A stretch of 64,000 nucleotides of DNA from Lagopus muta (GCF_023343835.1 NC_064444.1:17521219-17585218), one strand, 5' to 3'. Counted from the stretch's first letter, positions 16,500 through 28,935 are shown. Notes: a model not told the origin generated them from the sequence alone. Numbers and translations: made by a program.

Positions 16500-18799
16500 G
16501 ATCACTGTTTAATCTCTGCAGCTCTGTGAAATGACAGGGACACAGCTCCTGGCTGGGAGCCAGCCTTACAGAGGCCAGAAATGGCTTTGCTTTTTAAGGC
16601 AAATTGCTGGTTAGGAGTTTGGAAGGTGAGTTTGTATGTGGTGAAATAGCGCCTGGTCCAGGCCCTTTTTCGTGTCCCACACAGGAGATGGAGAGAGAGA
16701 GGCAGCCATAAAGAACGTGCAGAAACACAAACGTAAAATGTGGCCTTGAAACGTTTGCAGGGATGTGTTCATGTGAACCCAACTTAATTATGCAGACGGG
16801 TGAAGGCACGTGAGAAGGCACGTGCATCGAGTGTGCTTCATGGAGCACCTTGATAACTGGAAACTAAGGCAAATGGGGAAGCCAGGAACACAAATACGCC
16901 ATGGCCCAGAATGGAGAAAGCAACCATACAGAGCATGACATGAGGCATGCCTTGCTGTGGCACTGCTTGGTGGGCCAGTGAGAAAGCAGGGGTGCCATTT
17001 TCACCAGGCTCTATTGCAGGGTCTGTAGTGCAAGGATCCTCATGGTTCTCAGCAGGTGTGGCAATGACACTGCCAAATGTTGAAAGAGACTTTACATCTC
17101 TTGGGAGGACCTTGAGGTAATCAAGAATGCAAGTAGTGTTCACCTCTCTGCTCCTACTTGGCAGCTGGGACCTGGAAAGAAGGAGCAGAATGGGTCAGGT
17201 AAGTGACTGGCTGCGTGGATGGTGTCTCGATCATGGCTTTGGATTGTGTGATCCTCGAGAGGGCTTTGAGAGTCGTGGTATGTGGGCAGCAGGTGGAACA
17301 GAACTGAGAATGTTGCAGACAACATGGGCCACCCCGCTTAGGATCCAAATTACGGGCACTGATCATCAGGTAGGACCCCAGATTGGTGATGAAAATAATA
17401 TTCTGCTCCCTGCCCCTGAGAATTTAGATCCTGGCACCCACAGAGTAAAATGGCCCTGGAAGGTGCAGGTAGGACCCAAGTGGTGTGGCCTACTTGCACC
17501 TTCGGGGAGACTGTTGGAGATGGGAGGCTCAGCATCCCTCCAGTAACAGGTACATGGCCTACTGATATTGTGGTCAGCACTTCTATTTTCATTGCTAAAG
17601 GGACCCCCATCGTGTCCCTGTGGCAGATCAGGACACCTCCTTTGGTGCCTGATATCGTTACGCACCGCAGACATCCGGCCAGAAGGTGTGGTACAGGCGG
17701 CCAGGACGTGCCTAAGCACAAAGGAAGTGTTGACCCCGGATAGGAATACGGCCTGTATCTCACCCTGGAGAGCAGACCTTCCCCTCCTGGTACCTCTGAA
17801 ACATCTGTATGACTCCCCGTGAGTCTGTGAGCCTTCAGGACCACCGGAAGGAACAAAATGCCATCAAAGTGTTCCAGTGTTGCTGTCAGATCACGTACAG
17901 CACCCGGTGATGGTCTGCATGGGACTGATGGAACATAGGACAGACCTGCACCTCAGGACCTCATGCCTCCAGTCACATCATCGAGCACTGGCCCATAAAA
18001 GAATATCAACATTCACCAATCGTCACACATCTTGAATTTTACCAACATGCGTCGCGATGCAAATTGTATAGGCGTCGCAGTATATCGGATCTCTGTATTA
18101 GGAAAAGCTCACCCTTTAGTCAACCTGATCATCTGTTCACGCCGTGAAGGGGTGGAGTGTATGGGAACTGCTGAATCATGGCCTGAACGTCTGATTGATC
18201 ACCTGGGTGAGCCATGAGCCAGCCAGAGGAGCACAGCTGAAGGCAATTCTCCAGTGCTGCAGGAAGGGGTGGAGCCAGGCTGCAGCCCTCCTAGACCTAT
18301 TTAAGAGCTGGCTACCAGTGGGGAAGGAACTCATTTGGAGATCTGCTCTGCCTGTGATTCTTATGTGAGCCCATGGTATGGTGAGTGTCCTTTTCTGCTC
18401 TAGTATAATAATTACATAGTCCAAGCTCTGGAATATATTGTATTGTCTGTATATTCATTGATTGTACACATAGTATGTGGGTAGCAGGTGGAACAGAACT
18501 GAGCAGGAGGAGCTGAGGGGTTCTGGGAAGCAAGCTGTGTGGATGGATTGCCCCGTATTTAAGCTGCATTTGATGGGGGTGGGGGAGGAGTTGTATGCAA
18601 TGGAGAAGGCCCAGGAAATGCTGTCATTGTAGAAAAATAATGGGGAAAAATCCTCAGGTTCTTCTTACAGGATCTTGCGAGCGCTCTTCCTAGAAGGTAA
18701 TGTTGCCAATAGCCTGTCTGAAGTGCCTTTACACCCCTAAAGCATGCAGCCTTGGTGATAAGCAGAAGCTGGAAGCCATGGTGCAATTAGAAAAGTGCA
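16500..18799. repeat. A-type spacer, first copy, with extra 1.2-kb segment
   Basis: Homologous to the A spacers at 27.0, 40.3 and 53.6 kb, but carries about 1.2 kb (17,309-18,503) that the others lack. The extra segment is flanked by 31-bp direct repeats (17,277-17,307 and 18,474-18,504) with one mismatch. Its right third is an LTR-like element; the rest is not recognised. A 101-codon frame at 16,838-17,143 on the minus strand is present in all A spacers but has no known motif. Confidence 0.6.
18162..18470 (+). mobile_element. LTR-like fossil (avian endogenous retrovirus type)
   Basis: Begins TGGGAACTGCTGAATCA and ends near TTGTACACA, with a TATTTAAG promoter-like core in the middle. Related to the elements at 23,764, 38,552, 51,847 and 59,665. 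Family name not assigned. No coding part that I can recognise is attached, so it looks like a solo or fragmentary LTR. Confidence 0.55.
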
Positions 18800-19620
18800 A
18801 CCCAGCTGTGGTCACAGATGAGGTATAATTCACGTGGCTGGAGCGCAGCCACTGAGGGCTGCAAGCTTTTCAGAAGAGATGGGCAGGGAGAGACGGGTGG
18901 GGGAATTGCCCTGTGTGTTAGTGGGTTGGTAGCGTGTGAAGAGCTGCCTCTGAGGAGCAGCCACCATCAGGTTGTGAGCTGGTGGGTGACAAACAGGGAC
19001 CAGGCAATAAAGGACAGCTAGCGGTCAGGGTCTGCTACAAATTGACTGAGAGGGGCGATGTGGTGGAGGATTTCAAGCACCCAGACATCTGCTGGGAAAG
19101 CAACAGGGCAGGATGCAAAAAATCCCAAAGAGGCCTGGAGTGTGTTGAGGGTGCCTTCCTGGCCTGGGTATTCGGCAGAGCAGTCCTAAAAGAACCCTTC
19201 TGGGACGTGGTTGTCTCCAAGCCAGAGGAGCTCATTCAGGAGCGGCAGATGGGAGGTGCTCTGGGCTGTAGTGGCCATGCTTCCTGGGAGAGTGTGTGAT
19301 GTAGAGGAGGACGGGCCTCGCAGAAAGCAAAGTCAGGACCCCGAGCGTCATGAGAGCGAAGTTTGGGCTGTGTGAAGAATTACTGGGTGAGATCCGCTGG
19401 GATTATGACCTTACTGGCAAAGGAGCGGAGGAAAACCGGCCAGTCTTCAGGACGAGTTTGCAGAGAGCACAAGAGCTCTGTGTCCCCTGTGCAGGAAAAC
19501 AAGCAGAGGAGGCAGGAAGCCAGCAGGATGGGGCAAGGACCTGCTGATCAGACTGAGAGAAAAGAAGGACGTGTATGGACCACGGAAACGGGACACGTTG
19601 CCTGAGAAAAATACAGGGAT
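18800..19620 (+). mobile_element. CR1 LINE ORF2 fragment, A spacer copy 1
   Basis: Translates in pieces to the CR1 endonuclease C-terminus and the linker before the reverse transcriptase: DFKHPDICWESNRAGCKKS, then a GALGCSGH segment, then KFGLCEELLGEIRWDYDL. Frames shift and contain stops, so it is a dead 5'- and 3'-truncated LINE. Three further copies exist in the other A spacers. Confidence 0.88.
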
Positions 19621-20393
19621 GCTGCCTGGACATGCAGTGTTGAGCACTCAGAATACAAGTGAGGGCCGTGCCCTTGTTTTCTTTAGACCTTTTTTCCACC
19701 CACTGCCCACCTCCACAGGCTTTCTGGCTGAAAAATGTTCCCCTTTGCCCCACATGCACCCAGCAGCGCGCAGGGCTTTTTGGTGGCGTTGGGCAGCCTG
19801 TCACAGGAGACCTCTGATGCCACCGTGGACTGGGAAAGGAGCTGAGTGCCGAGGTGATGCCAGCTCAGCCGCCCCTTGTTACCTCTGTCTGCCAATGGAC
19901 TGAGCAGCAGCGTCTTGCCATTGTCTGCTCCATTTGTGGCTGTGCAGTGCCCTGTAAACCAACTCCATCTCACTCTATGACCCCAAACCGCTGGCTGCAT
20001 TGGGAAAACTTCATGGAGAGATTCTGCACACCCGATTCACCCTTGATGTTCCCAGCCCCAGGCACTGCAACACCTCGGAGATGGGTGGTGGCCCCAGTCA
20101 CTTTCCCTCCTGCAGGGAACATTTCCAGCAATGAGAGCTGACACTTATTGAGATACTTGAAAGTGACAGTGCTTGGGAGCAGAGGGTGCTGCTGCACAAA
20201 ATTGAGGAGTGGAACACCCATGGGAAGTGGCTGCCCTCCATGGGCTATAAGCATGGAGCAGAGGCTGTTGGAGATAGAGATGGAGACAAGAGCATTGCTG
20301 TTGTCAGATATGGTTTTACTGAGGACTTAGCAGAGATCAGGCAGCAGCAGAGGGGCCACTGCCAGGATCCAGGCACGAGGCCGGGCCAGCACC
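19621..20393. repeat. 3' flank repeat of SDR3
   Basis: Array-wide downstream flank ('catttccagcaatgaga' core) with the presumed SDR3 3' UTR. No additional gene seen. Confidence 0.55.
20315..20320 (-). terminator. Poly(A) signal variant of SDR3 (AGTAAA)
   Basis: AGTAAA on the gene strand, 74 nt past the stop, at the position homologous to AATAAA in SDR9 and SDR11. Confidence 0.5.
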
Positions 20394-22754
20394 TCACCAG
20401 GGCACAACGTTCCCTTCCCAGTCCAGGAAGGACCCGCTGTCCTTCTCGGAGAGCTTGGAGAGCACCTTCAGCATCCCTGCTGCGCTCGCGTCCACCGTCA
20501 GCGGGGGCTGCAGGGCAGAGGGAGAAACGCAGGCGTGTGTGCCCAAGGGCTGCCCAGGCTGTGCCCTGGAGCCCGGCTGCGGGAAGGCAGCGGCCGGGCT
20601 GAGGGGGAAGCAGAGCCCTGGGAGGAGGGTGAGAGCTGGGAAGGCGGGCGGTGGGGCTGCCAGGAGCCGGGGCTGGCGCTGCGCAGGGGTCCCAGGGCAG
20701 GGAGAGCTGCCATGGTGCTGACGGAGCAGCCCCCTGAGGGGGTCTTGGTGCAGGGCTCCGGGAGGCAGCAGCCTCCGTGGGAGACCAGCACAGGCTGTGG
20801 ATGGACCCAACGTGGGGAAGCTCGTACCTTGTCTCCTCCTGCTTTTCCCATGTCTGTCTGCACCCAGCCAGGATGGAAAGCAAGGCAGAGGATGCCGTGT
20901 TCGCGGTACCCCATGGACTGGCACCTGGTGAGCATGTTGAGAGCAGCCTGTGGGAGACAGCACAGGGATCAGGTGGGAACAGGGGCAATGTGCTGTGAGA
21001 GAGGTGTAGGGACTGTCAGGAGCTCCGCCACTGCAGAGAGATGCAGACACTTTCAGAGATGATATACTCAAGGGGTCCTGAGGTCATTAACAGGGGGGAA
21101 AATGATCATAGCACATACCTTGCTGCAGCGGTAACTGACAAATTGTGCAACTTCCATTAAAATGACTTGGTCGATTGAACCCACAATGCTGGAAATGTTG
21201 ACGATGGCTGCTTTGCTGCAGCTCATCCCTGAACCTGGGCTCCCCTGGGCTGCCTTCTTCAGCAGTGGCAGGAACGCCTGTGGGGAGGGGAAGGAGAAGC
21301 ATGCAGACGGGAGGCTCACTGGGTGAGCACTCTTCCTTCCTTAGCAGGTTATATCAGAGCAACAGAATCAGAGAACAATTGTTGTTTGCAGATATTTCTG
21401 TAGATCATTTGGTGCAACCTCCCCTACCCAAGCAGAGTCACCAAGAGCCCATTGCCCAAGACCACGTCCAGGTGACTTTTGAGCATCTCCAAGGAGGGAC
21501 ATTGGGCAGTCCCAGCAATCAGCCGGTGTCAGCAATCAGCCACCCATCAGTGCTCAGAAGAAAGGCAGAGTGCAAGTTCTTGTTCTCCTGGCTCAGATCA
21601 TGATACTCTGCTCTTTGGCATGGCCTGTACCTCTGCACTCTTCTCTTATCTTGTGGCCCCAGGCTCCAGAGTGCCAAATGCTTCAGCCTGCCTCCTGGTC
21701 CCAACCGGAATGGGCATCTTGTGCTCAGCCCATTCTGCACTGATTTGAACACCTACTCCTGAGAGCAAGGGATCTGAGTGGGACCAGAAATGTGCAGGAC
21801 CTGACACCAGGGCAGGAACTCAGCAGGGAGAGAGTAGAGGAGGGCTCTGTCCCACGGGCCCCATCCTTCCTGCATTGAGGACGCGAGGGATGCAGTACAG
21901 GGACGTTCCTGGTGCTGTGGGTGAGCACATTACCTGGCTGAGCAGCAGAGGTGCAATGGTGTTGGTCATGTACACCTCGGCCATGTCCTTCAGTGTTTCA
22001 TTGTCAAGCTTGTTCGGCCTTAGGATCCCAGCGTTGTTGATGAGGAGGTTCAGCCCCGAGCCCTTGAGGCGCTCCCCGACGCTGGCTGCGGCCGCCTTGA
22101 TGCTGGCGGGATCGGTGACTTCTGCAGAGGCGAGGTGGGGAGGTGAGCGCCCGCTGCCCTCGGTGTCTGCCAGCAGGCACAGTGCTGGGACAGAGCCCTG
22201 CACCAGGGATGGGGGAGGACGGCGTGCTGGCAGAGCAGGGAGCCCAGGGAGGCAGCCTTGTGCTCCAGCTGTGTCACCTACCGAGCGGGACAGTGACCAG
22301 GTTGGGGTGCTTGGAGGCCAATTTCTGCAGCTCCTGTAGAAGACAGCTGATGTGAGCCTCGTGTCGCACTCTGAGCTGCTCAGCCAACACAGCCCTTTGC
22401 CTGCAGCCCTGGGGCACACGGTGCCAGGCAGTGGCAGCAGCTCCCTTCTTGATCCCAATGAGTTCTGGGCACGGCCATTGCTTGCATCCCACCCCAGTTC
22501 TGCTGTGCCTGAGGTCCAGGGCTGCAGCTCCCTGGTGGAGACCCTCCCACATCCCCCCTCCTGCAGCAGCCCTGCTGTCCCCCACCTCAGCTCCAGCCCA
22601 GCCTCACCTGCGCTCGCTGTCCCTTGGGGTCGCGACAAGTTGCAAAGACCCACTCAGGTGGGTTTGGCAATGCCAGCAGGTGCTGGACCAGCCCGAGGCC
22701 GATTCCCCGGTTGGCCCCAGTCACCAGAACGGAGCGGACACGCAGCTCTCCCAT
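20394..22754 (-). CDS. SDR3: C-factor-like short-chain dehydrogenase/reductase
   Basis: Exons: 22608-22754, 22282-22333, 21934-22121, 21119-21277, 20828-20947, 20394-20507; 259 aa with all splice sites. Starts MGELRVRSVLVTG and has FATCRDP rather than FAGCRDP. Pocket-loop residues: LRPN after NNAGI, SIDQVILMEVAQFV before SYRCSK (the most divergent exon 4 loop among copies 2-9), KAGGDK at the end of exon 5. Exon 6 starts PPLTVDASAAG and ends GNVVPW. Residues LRPN are shared with SDR6 and SDR8 although exon 4 is different, which suggests exchange between copies. Confidence 0.92.
21360..21545 (-). mobile_element. CR1 3' tail in SDR3 intron 3
   Basis: Same ancestral insertion as in SDR2 intron 3, of the 'gatatttctgtagatcattt' version also found in SDR5, 7 and 9. 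Confidence 0.7.
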
Positions 22755-22807
22755 GTTGCTTCTCCTGCTTCTGCTCCTGCTCACGTTTATTCAGCACCCT
22801 AATGCTT

Positions 22808-22813
22808 CTTATA
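22808..22813 (-). promoter_or_regulatory. TATA-like box of SDR3
   Basis: TATAAG on the gene strand, 54 nt upstream of the ATG. Confidence 0.55.
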
Positions 22814-23309
22814 GCTTGCTGAACTTCCACCCCACCCACACAGGGCTTGCGCATACTGTTGGCCGTGGGACAATTTATCACGTTCTTTGAACAGTCCTGG
22901 ATGAAGCTGCCAGCTGGGAGCCAGCCTATCCAAGTGACAAATGGCTCTTTGCATTTTAATTATAGTCTGGCTGTCTGGTGATGCCTGACCCCCGAAATCA
23001 GAAGCCAGCAGCAGCCGTGGCCAGGAGAAGCCTTGCTGTGTGCGGACAGTGGAAGCAGCAAGTGGGAAGGAGTCACGATGCCCCGTGGGTCTGCAGGACT
23101 TCCACTGAGCTGCTGCTCCTGCATCTCAAGCCAGATGGGTGTAGCAGATCGTAGCCATGCATCAACCAGTCTGAGGTGATCTCGTTCCCCTTTCCCTGTC
23201 TGTTGCAGTCAGATTGTTGCTCAGATGGCCACAAGTTGGTGTTTTCTGCTTTCCTTTCTTGCAAGCAAATGGCCCAGCACTGGTATTTGTGTTGGTGGAG
23301 TCATGCTAT

Positions 23310-23490
23310 GTTGAGAGAGTTGTCAAATGTTGGAATGGGCTGACCAGGAAAGCAGTGGATTCCCCATCACTGAGTTATGAAGGAGATGTGTGAATGGGAC
23401 ACTTGGGGACGCAGTTTAGTGATGGGATTTGGTAAATCAGGCTGGACTTGTGAACTTGAGGGTCAAAACCTTCCATACCCTGAGTCCAAA
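23310..23490 (+). mobile_element. CR1 3' tail, C spacer
   Basis: CR1 tail in sense orientation ('gttggaatgggctgaccagg', then 'acttggggacgcagtttagt' and 'ggctggacttgtgaacttga'). Also at 59,212-59,390. Confidence 0.75.
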
Positions 23491-23763
23491 CTCCGTCCTG
23501 GTTGGTCAACTCAGCTCTCTGCCCACCCTGGGCCACAGTGGTCATTCAGGTCCTTGTCCCCTTCAGCAGACACACGCGATGGTGGAGCAGAGCGTGCAGG
23601 ACGTCGCTGTGGCTCTGGGCAGCCTGGAGAAGGAGACAGCCGTCCTCAAGGGACCTCTGGCACGTTCCTCCACTGGGAAGGCAACTGCTTGCCCAGGGGA
23701 CACCAGCTGTGCCCCCATGTCACCAGCACCCACCCAGGGACATAGGCAGCACTCCGCAGTGCA

Positions 23764-24010
23764 TGGGAATTGCTGAATCATGCCTGAACCTCTGATTGAT
23801 CACCTGAGGCGAGCAATGAGTCACTGCTGGGAGCACAGGTGGGGAAGGTTTTCTTTCTGGAGATCCCTGCTTTGACGTTTTACAGTGAGCCCGGGACAAG
23901 GTGATGGACTCTATCTATTCTTTCTTTTGTGTAATAACCTGCTTAGTCGAACTCTCTGATATTTCATAGTGATGACATTAGTACACTCATTAATTGTACA
24001 CCCATTCCCA
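23764..24010 (+). mobile_element. LTR-like fossil, short form
   Basis: Same family as 18,162-18,470 and 59,665-59,990, starting TGGGAATTGCTGAATCAT. Shorter than its relatives, with no coding part; inactive. Confidence 0.6.
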
Positions 24011-24378
24011 ACCCCGGCATGCAGCACCTTGCTCCCCAACTCTGCCTGCAGTGACTGCTCTCTGCTTTGTTTCCCTGACTGCCTGGGCCCTTATGAGGTG
24101 GCCGTGTTGGTCAGAGCCTGGCCCTTCCCGCCTGGGCTGCCCACGGCCTTGAAGACAGAGTCTGGTCCCAATTCCATTCACTCCCTGAAGGGGCATTTCC
24201 AGCAGTGACATCTGTCACTTGTGGGGCCAGCTGGCAGTGGCTGTGGCTGGGAGCAGAGGATACTGATGCACAAAGATGAGGAATGGAACACACCTGGCAC
24301 GTGGCTGCTCTCCATGGAGTTCCATCGAGCCTGTTGTGTTCACAGACAGTCAGCAGCCTTGCTGTTGTCAGATATGGT

Positions 24379-24384
24379 TTTACT
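24379..24384 (-). terminator. Poly(A) signal variant of SDR4 (AGTAAA)
   Basis: AGTAAA on the gene strand, 74 nt past the stop. Confidence 0.5.
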
Positions 24385-24457
24385 GAGGACTTAGCAGAGA
24401 TCAGGCTGCAGCAGAGGGGCCACTGCCAGGATCCAGGCACGAGGCCGGGCCAGCACC

Positions 24458-26905
24458 TCACCAGGCCACAACGTTCCCTTCCCAGTCCAGGAAGGACCCG
24501 CTGTCCTTCTCGGAGAGCTTGGAGAGCACCTTCAGCATCCCTCCTACGCTTGCATCCACTGTCAGCGGGGCCTGCAGGGCAGAGGGAGAAACGCAGGCGT
24601 GTGTGCCCAAGGGCTGCCCAGGCTGTGCCCTGGAGCCGGGCTGCGGGAAGGCAGCGGCCGGGCTGAGGGGGAAGCAGAGCCCTGGGAGGAGGGTGAGAGC
24701 TGGGAAGGCGGGCGGTGGGGCTGCCAGGAGCCGGGGCTGGCGCTGCGCAGGGGTCCCAGGGCAGGGAGAGCTGCCATGGTGCTGACGGAGCAGCCCCCTG
24801 AGGGGGTCTTGGTGCAGGGCTCTGGGAGACAGCAGCCTCCGTGGGAGACCAGCACAGGCTGTGGATGGACCCAACGTGGGGAAGCTCCTACCGTGTGTCC
24901 ACTTGAGTTCCCCATGTCTGTCTGCACCCAGCCAGGATGGAAAGCAAGGCAGAGGATGCCGTGTTCGCGGTACCCCATGGACTGGCACCTGGTGAGCATG
25001 TTGAGAGCAGCCTGTGGGAGACAGCACAGGGATCAGGTGGGGATGAGAAGGTGCAGCCTGGGGACATGTGCAGATCCCATGGCCGGGGTTTGCAGATCTG
25101 TCCCAGCATGGTCCTCTGCAGTGGGGTTTGGGACCAGTAACAGGAATGTGAAGTGAGAGGAAGCCAGTGACTGACTGAAGCTCTGTCACAGTGGACAGAG
25201 CTGCAAGAGACTGACAGAGATGACACTGGAGGGATTATGCAGTCATTTGCTGAGAAGTTTGGGCTCATATCCAACACATACCTTGCTGCACCGGTAAGAC
25301 ACGCAGTTTGTAATGTCCCATGAAAACATTTCTTTGATGGAACCCCCAATGCTGGAAATGTTGACGATGGCTGCCTTGCTGCAGCTCATCCCCGAGCCCG
25401 TGCTGCCCTGGGCTGCCTTCTTCAGCAGAGGCAGGAACGCCTGTGGGGAAGGGAAGGAGCAGCATGCACAGAGGAGGCTCACTGGAAGAGCGTATTTCCT
25501 TCCATATGTGGTGCATCAGAACCAGAGAATCAGAGAGCTGTTGTTATTGGCAGATATCTCTGTAGATCCCCTGGTGCAGCCACCCACACTCAAGCAGAGC
25601 CACCCAGAGCCTATTGCCCAAGACCTTGTTCAGGGGCTTCTGGGGATCTCCAGTGAGGGACACCGGACAACATCTGTGATCAGCCCATGGCAAGGCCCAG
25701 CCACCCTCCAGAGCTGAACAAAGTCAGAGAGCAAATTCTTGTTCTTCAGGCTCAAATCATGATACTCTGCTCTCTGGCATGGGCTCGCAGACCTGGGCTG
25801 TTATCATTTCACAGTAAGAGGCCCTAGGCTCCAAAGTGCCAAGGTCTTCTGCTTGCTGCCTGGTCTCAGTCAAGTCTGAAAAACGTGGAAGCTCTGAGCA
25901 CAGCCCTCAGACAGCAAGAGACCAGATTGGGAGTTAAAGAACACTGGTCTGGACACAAAGGCAAGGACTCTGAAGGCGGAAAGTAGTGGAAGAGTAGATC
26001 CCAATGGCCCCTTCTTTCCTCCGTGAAAGATCTCAGGGATGCAGTACAGGGATGTTCCTGGCGCTGTGGGTGAGCACATTACCTGGCTGAGCAGCAGAGG
26101 TGCAATGGTGTTGGTGGTGTACACCTCGGCCATGTCCTTCAGTGTTTCATTGTCAATTGAATGTATCTTTGCAATCCCAGCGTTGTTGATGAGGAGGTTC
26201 AGCCCCGAGCCCTTGAGGCGCTCCCCGACGCTGGCTGCGGCCGCCTTGATGCTGGCGGGATCGGTGACTTCTGCAGAGGCGAGGTGGGGAGGTGAGCGCC
26301 CGCTGCCCTCGGTGTCTGCCAGCAGGCACAGTGCTGGGACAGAGCCCTGCACCAGGGATGGGGGAGGACGGCGTGCTGGCAGAGCAGGGAGCCCAGGGAG
26401 GCAGCCTTGTGCTCCAGCTGTGTCACCTACCGAGCGGGACGATGACCAGGTTGGGGTGCTTGGAGGCCAATTTCTGCAGCTCCTGTAGAAGACAGCTGAT
26501 GTGAGCCTCGTGTCGCACTCTGAGCTGCTCAGCCAACACAGCCCTTTGCCTGCAGCCCTGGGGCACACGGTGCCAGGCAGTGGCAGCAGCTCCCTTCTTG
26601 ATCCCAGGGCACCCCGTGCACACCTCATCCCATGGCCATCACACTCTGCCTCTCGTGTCCCTGGGGCCGGGGCTGCAGCTCCCTGGTGGAGACCCTCCCA
26701 CATCCCCCCTCCTGCAGCAGCCCTGCTGTCCCCCACCTCAGCTCCAGCCCAGCCTCACCTGCGCTCGCTGTCCCTTGGGGTCGCGACAAGTTGCAAAGAC
26801 CCACTCAGGTGGGTTTGGCAATGCCAGCAGGTGCCGGACCAGCCCGAGGCCGATTCCCCGGTTGGCCCCAGTCACCAGAACGGAGCGGACACGCAGCTCT
26901 CCCAT
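24458..26905 (-). CDS. SDR4: C-factor-like short-chain dehydrogenase/reductase
   Basis: Exons: 26759-26905, 26431-26482, 26083-26270, 25282-25440, 24892-25011, 24458-24571; 259 aa, complete splice sites. Exon 1 reads GLGLVRHLL where most copies have VQHLL. Pocket-loop residues: AKIH after NNAGI (unique), SIKEMFSWDITNCV before SYRCSK, NSSGHT at the end of exon 5. Exon 6 matches SDR2 (APLTVDASVGG, GNVVAW). The block from intron 4 into intron 3 is nearly identical to SDR2, apart from the exon 4 loop. It has FATCRDP in exon 1 but the intron 1 type of SDR1/5/7, a combination no other copy shows. Confidence 0.92.
25520..25720 (-). mobile_element. CR1 3' tail in SDR4 intron 3
   Basis: Same insertion and same sequence version as in SDR2 intron 3. 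Confidence 0.7.
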
Positions 26906-26961
26906 GTTGCTTCTCCTGCTTCTCCTATTCCATATGTTGTTTGCTCAGTGCCCAAATGCTT

Positions 26962-26967
26962 CTTATA
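26962..26967 (-). promoter_or_regulatory. TATA-like box of SDR4
   Basis: TATAAG on the gene strand, 57 nt upstream of the ATG. Confidence 0.55.
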
Positions 26968-26979
26968 GCTTGCTGAACT

Positions 26980-28112
26980 TCCACCCCACCCACATTGGGC
27001 TTGTACAGACCTGTTCTTCTCTGTTTAATCTCTGCAGCTCTGTGAAATGACAGGGACACAGCTCCTGGCTGGGAGCCAGCCTTACAGAGGCCAGAAATGG
27101 CTTTGCTTTTTAAGGCAAATTGCTGGTTAGGAGTTTGGAAGGTGAGTTTGTATGTGGTGAAATAGCGCCTGGTCCAGGCCCTTTTTCCTGTCCCACACAG
27201 GAGATGGAGAGAGAGAGGCAGCCATAAAGAACGTGCAGAAACACAAACGTAAAATGTGGCCTTGAAACGTGCAGGGATGTGTTCATGTGAACCCAACTTA
27301 ATTATGCAGACGGGTGAAGGCACGTGAGAAGGCACGTGCATCAAGTGTGCTTCATGGAGCACCTTGATAACTGGAAACTAAGGCAAATGGGGCAGCCAGG
27401 AACACAAATACGCCATGGCCCAGAATGGAGAAAGCAACCATACAGAGCATGACATGAGGCATGCCTTGCTGTGGCACTGCTTGGTGGGCCAGTGAGAAAG
27501 CAGGGGTGCCATTTTCACCAGGCTCTATTGCAGGGTCTGTAGTGCAAGGATCCTCGTGGTTCTCAGCAGGTGTGGCAATGACACTGCCAAATGTTGAAAG
27601 AGACTTTACATCTCTTGGGAGGACCTTGAGGTAATCAAGAATGCATGTAGAGTTCACCTCTCTGCTCCTACTTGGCAGCTGGGACCTGGAAAGAAGGAGC
27701 AGAATGGGTCAGGTAAGTGACTGGCTGCGTGGATGGTGTCTCGATCATGGCTTTGGATTGTGTGATCCTCGAGAGGGCTTTGAGAGTCGTGGTATGTGGG
27801 CAGCAGGTGGAACAGAACTGAGCAGGAGGAGCTGAGGGAAGCAAGCTGTGTGGATGGATTGCCCCGTATTTAAACTGCATTTGATGGGGGTAGGGGAGGG
27901 AGTTGTATGCAATGGAGAAGGCCCAGGAAATGCTGTCATTATAGAAAAATAATGGGGAAAAATCCTCAGGTTCTTCTTAAAGGATCTTGCGAGCGCTCTT
28001 CCTAGAAGGTAATGTTGCCCATAGCCTGTCTGAAGTGCCTTTACACCCCTAAAGCATGCAGCCTTGGTGATAAGCAGGAGAAGCTGGAAGCCATGGTGCA
28101 ATTAGAGAAGTG
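26980..28112. repeat. A-type spacer, copy 2, left part
   Basis: Homologous to 16,500-18,799 without the 1.2-kb extra segment. The join reads straight through 'gaacagaactgagcaggagg' near 27,815. No gene recognised. Confidence 0.6.
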
Positions 28113-28935
28113 CAACCCAGCTGTGGTCACAGATGAGGTATAATTCACGTGGCTGGAGCGCAGCCACTGAGGGCTGCAAGTTTTTGAGAAGAGATGGGCA
28201 GGGAGAGACGGGTGGGGGAATTGCCCTGTGTGTTAGTGGGTTGGTAGCGTGTGAAGAGCTGCCTCTGAGGAGCAGCCACCATCAGGTTGTGAGCTGGTGG
28301 GTGTCAAACAGGGACCAGGCAATAAAGGACAGCTAGCGGTCAGGGTCTGCTACAAATTGACTGAGAGGGGCAATGTGGTGGAGGATTTCAAGCACCCAGA
28401 CATCTGCTGGGAAAGCAACAGGGCAGGATGCAAAAAATCCCAAAGAGGCCTGGAGTGTGTTGAGGGTGCCTTCCTGGCCTGGGTATTCGGCAGAGCAGTC
28501 CTAAAAGAACCCTTCTGGGACGTGGTTGTCTCCAAGCCAGAGGAGCTCATTCAGGAGCGGCAGATGGGAGGTGCTCTGGGCTGTAGTGGCCATGCTTCCT
28601 GGGAGAGTGTGTGATGTAGAGGAGGACGGGCCTCGCAGAAAGCAAAGTCAGGACCCCGAGCGTCATGAGAGCGAAGTTTGGGCTGTGTAAAGAATTACTG
28701 GGTGAGATCCGCTGGGATTATGACCTTACTGGCAAAGGAGCGGAGGAAAACCGGCCAGTCTTCAGGACGAGTTTGCAGAGAGCACAAGAGCTCTGTGTCC
28801 CCTGTGCAGGAAAACAAGCAGAGGAGGCAGGAAGCCAGCAGGATGGGGCAAGGACCTGCTGATCAGACTGAGAGAAAAGAAGGACGTGTATGGACCACGG
28901 AAACGGGACACGTTGCCTGAGAAAAATACAGGGAT
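28113..28935 (+). mobile_element. CR1 LINE ORF2 fragment, A spacer copy 2
   Basis: Copy of the fragment at 18,800-19,620, with small differences (KFLRRDGQ for KLFRRDGQ, FGLCKELL for FGLCEELL). Dead LINE fragment. The following bases to 29,708 are the 3' flank repeat of SDR5. Confidence 0.88.

Larger units (their letters stand above)
22830..24457. repeat. C-type spacer, copy 1
   Basis: Homologous to 58,730-60,437. Holds a block shared with the B spacers (22,960-23,280 against 32,270-32,590), a CR1 tail, an LTR-like element and the SDR 3' flank repeat. No gene recognised. Frames of about 120 codons near 23,377-23,776 overlap each other and look non-coding. Confidence 0.6.

Noticed and set aside
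16838-17143. 101-codon minus-strand frame in every A spacer
   Set aside because: Repeated only through spacer duplication; a diverged relative near 63,225-63,432 has no consistent frame, and there is no known motif or splice context.
19035-19299. Plus-strand frame with LECVEGAFLAWVFGRAVLKE as a host gene
   Set aside because: It matches the CR1 ORF2 linker region and is a dead LINE fragment.
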